A DNA stretch of 5,675 bases from Maritimibacter sp. (GTDB taxonomy: Bacteria > Pseudomonadota > Alphaproteobacteria > Rhodobacterales > Rhodobacteraceae): contig JAGRMP010000176.1 in the NCBI GenBank assembly GCA_020441225.1, positions 1 to 5,675 on the forward strand, given 5' to 3'. A model generated the notes under the pieces. The model made no database searches and was not told where the DNA came from. It saw nothing but the letters and a program-made list of their open reading frames with translations. A program made the translations under genes and the position numbers. Position 1 is the stretch's first letter. Each line of letters starts with the position of its first letter. Shown here piece after piece: positions 5,093 to 5,675 of the stretch.

Positions 5093-5675
5093 TCAGGTCG
5101 CCTTGGCTTCGAAACTCGTCCGGTAGATCTCGCTGAGCTCCGCGAGCGGGGCTTGCGAACCGCCGAACTTCACGCTGTCTCCGGTGAACTTGCCGACCCA
5201 GGCGACCGGCACGTCCCAGCGCCCGGCCTCGACCATCAGCGCCTCGGCCTCGTCGAAATTGCAGGCGATGAGGTAGCGCGCCTGGTCCTCGCCGAACAGG
5301 GTCGCAGTGTCGCCCGCGTCGATCTGCACGCCAACCCCGGCAGCCTCGGCCATCTCGAAGACCGCAAGCGCGAGGCCCCCGTCCGAAAGGTCGGTGCAGG
5401 CCTTGATATAGGCCCGCGCCGCGCGGATGAAATCGCCGGTGCGTTTCTCCGCCGCGAGATCGACCCGCGGCGCATCGCCGTCTTCGCGGTTGAAGACCTC
5501 GGCGAGCAGCGCCGACTGGCCGAGATGGCCCCGGGTCTCGCCCACCAGGAGCGCGACATGCCCCTCGCGGGCGGTCCCGGCAATGAGATCGGTGTCGATA
5601 TCCGCGATCAGTCCGACCGCGCCGATGGTCGGCGTGGGCAGGATGCCCTCGCCGTCGGTCTCGTTGTAGAGCGAG
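5093..5675 (-). CDS. purL: Phosphoribosylformylglycinamidine synthase subunit PurL, C-terminal part
   Basis: PurL is the synthetase subunit that converts FGAR, ATP and glutamine-derived ammonia to FGAM, the fourth step of purine synthesis, in the cytosol together with PurQ and PurS. The last 193 residues are visible; the gene continues past the right edge. [17 protein letters not shown] (fragment residues 2-18) is a hallmark of the family, followed by GHLGQS (49-54) and [20 protein letters not shown] (94-113), the nucleotide-binding DLSDGG region. The C-terminus ends at a normal place, without the glutaminase domain of long-type PurL, so this is the small type, usually about 720 residues. The stop is TGA at 5093. 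A probable terminator follows, so the downstream genes are likely transcribed separately. Confidence 0.97.
   Translation of the reverse strand, partial: SLYNETDGEGILPTPTIGAVGLIADIDTDLIAGTAREGHVALLVGETRGHLGQSALLAEVFNREDGDAPRVDLAAEKRTGDFIRAARAYIKACTDLSDGGLALAVFEMAEAAGVGVQIDAGDTATLFGEDQARYLIACNFDEAEALMVEAGRWDVPVAWVGKFTGDSVKFGGSQAPLAELSEIYRTSFEAKAT

Noticed and set aside
5427..5669. 80-codon plus-strand open frame inside purL
   Set aside because: It is antisense to the strongly conserved PurL C-terminal region, and the product is Ser/Arg/Pro-rich with no motif.

Overview
The window is GC-rich, gene-dense chromosomal DNA whose proteins look alphaproteobacterial, most likely Rhodobacterales (the Rhodobacter/Roseobacter/Paracoccus group). 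The basis is family recognition: a dGTPase-like HD protein, small-type PurL, a BolA/monothiol glutaredoxin pair and a UbiM-type hydroxylase. I could not run a search, so the taxonomic placement is inference. There is no sign of a mobile element, CRISPR array, rRNA or tRNA.

Layout. One gene lies on the plus strand: dgt (1-1023, 5' end outside the window). It ends convergently against a block of six minus-strand genes that fills the rest of the window. In transcription order (right to left) these are purL (3' end only, 5093-5675), a small cysteine-cluster protein (4237-4743), bolA (3921-4163), grxD (3446-3808), ubiM (2054-3259) and a membrane acyltransferase (1051-2046). A GC-rich hairpin (1026-1044) sits in the 27-bp gap between dgt and the acyltransferase gene and could terminate transcription from both sides.

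How the genes relate. BolA and the CGFS glutaredoxin are a known partnership that holds a shared [2Fe-2S] cluster and serves iron sensing and Fe-S trafficking. The gene just upstream encodes an uncharacterised protein with eight cysteines in its first 68 residues, a plausible metal or Fe-S binder. UbiM (a flavin hydroxylase of ubiquinone biosynthesis) and the acyltransferase are separated by only 7 bp and are probably co-transcribed. purL (purine synthesis) and dgt (dNTP hydrolysis) are both nucleotide genes but lie at opposite ends and are not an operon.

Non-coding content. The only long gene-free stretch is 4744-5092 (349 bp). It holds a hairpin cluster just after purL, an AT-rich island with a TAGCGCTA dyad, and a 51-base foldable element built around a perfect 20-bp palindrome, with mutually exclusive pairings. 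The stop codons of the cysteine-cluster gene, bolA and grxD each fall in the loop of a small perfect inverted repeat. These structural signals, together with the unexplained Cys-rich gene, are the parts of the window most worth a second look. I found no clear evidence of a wholly new multi-gene system.
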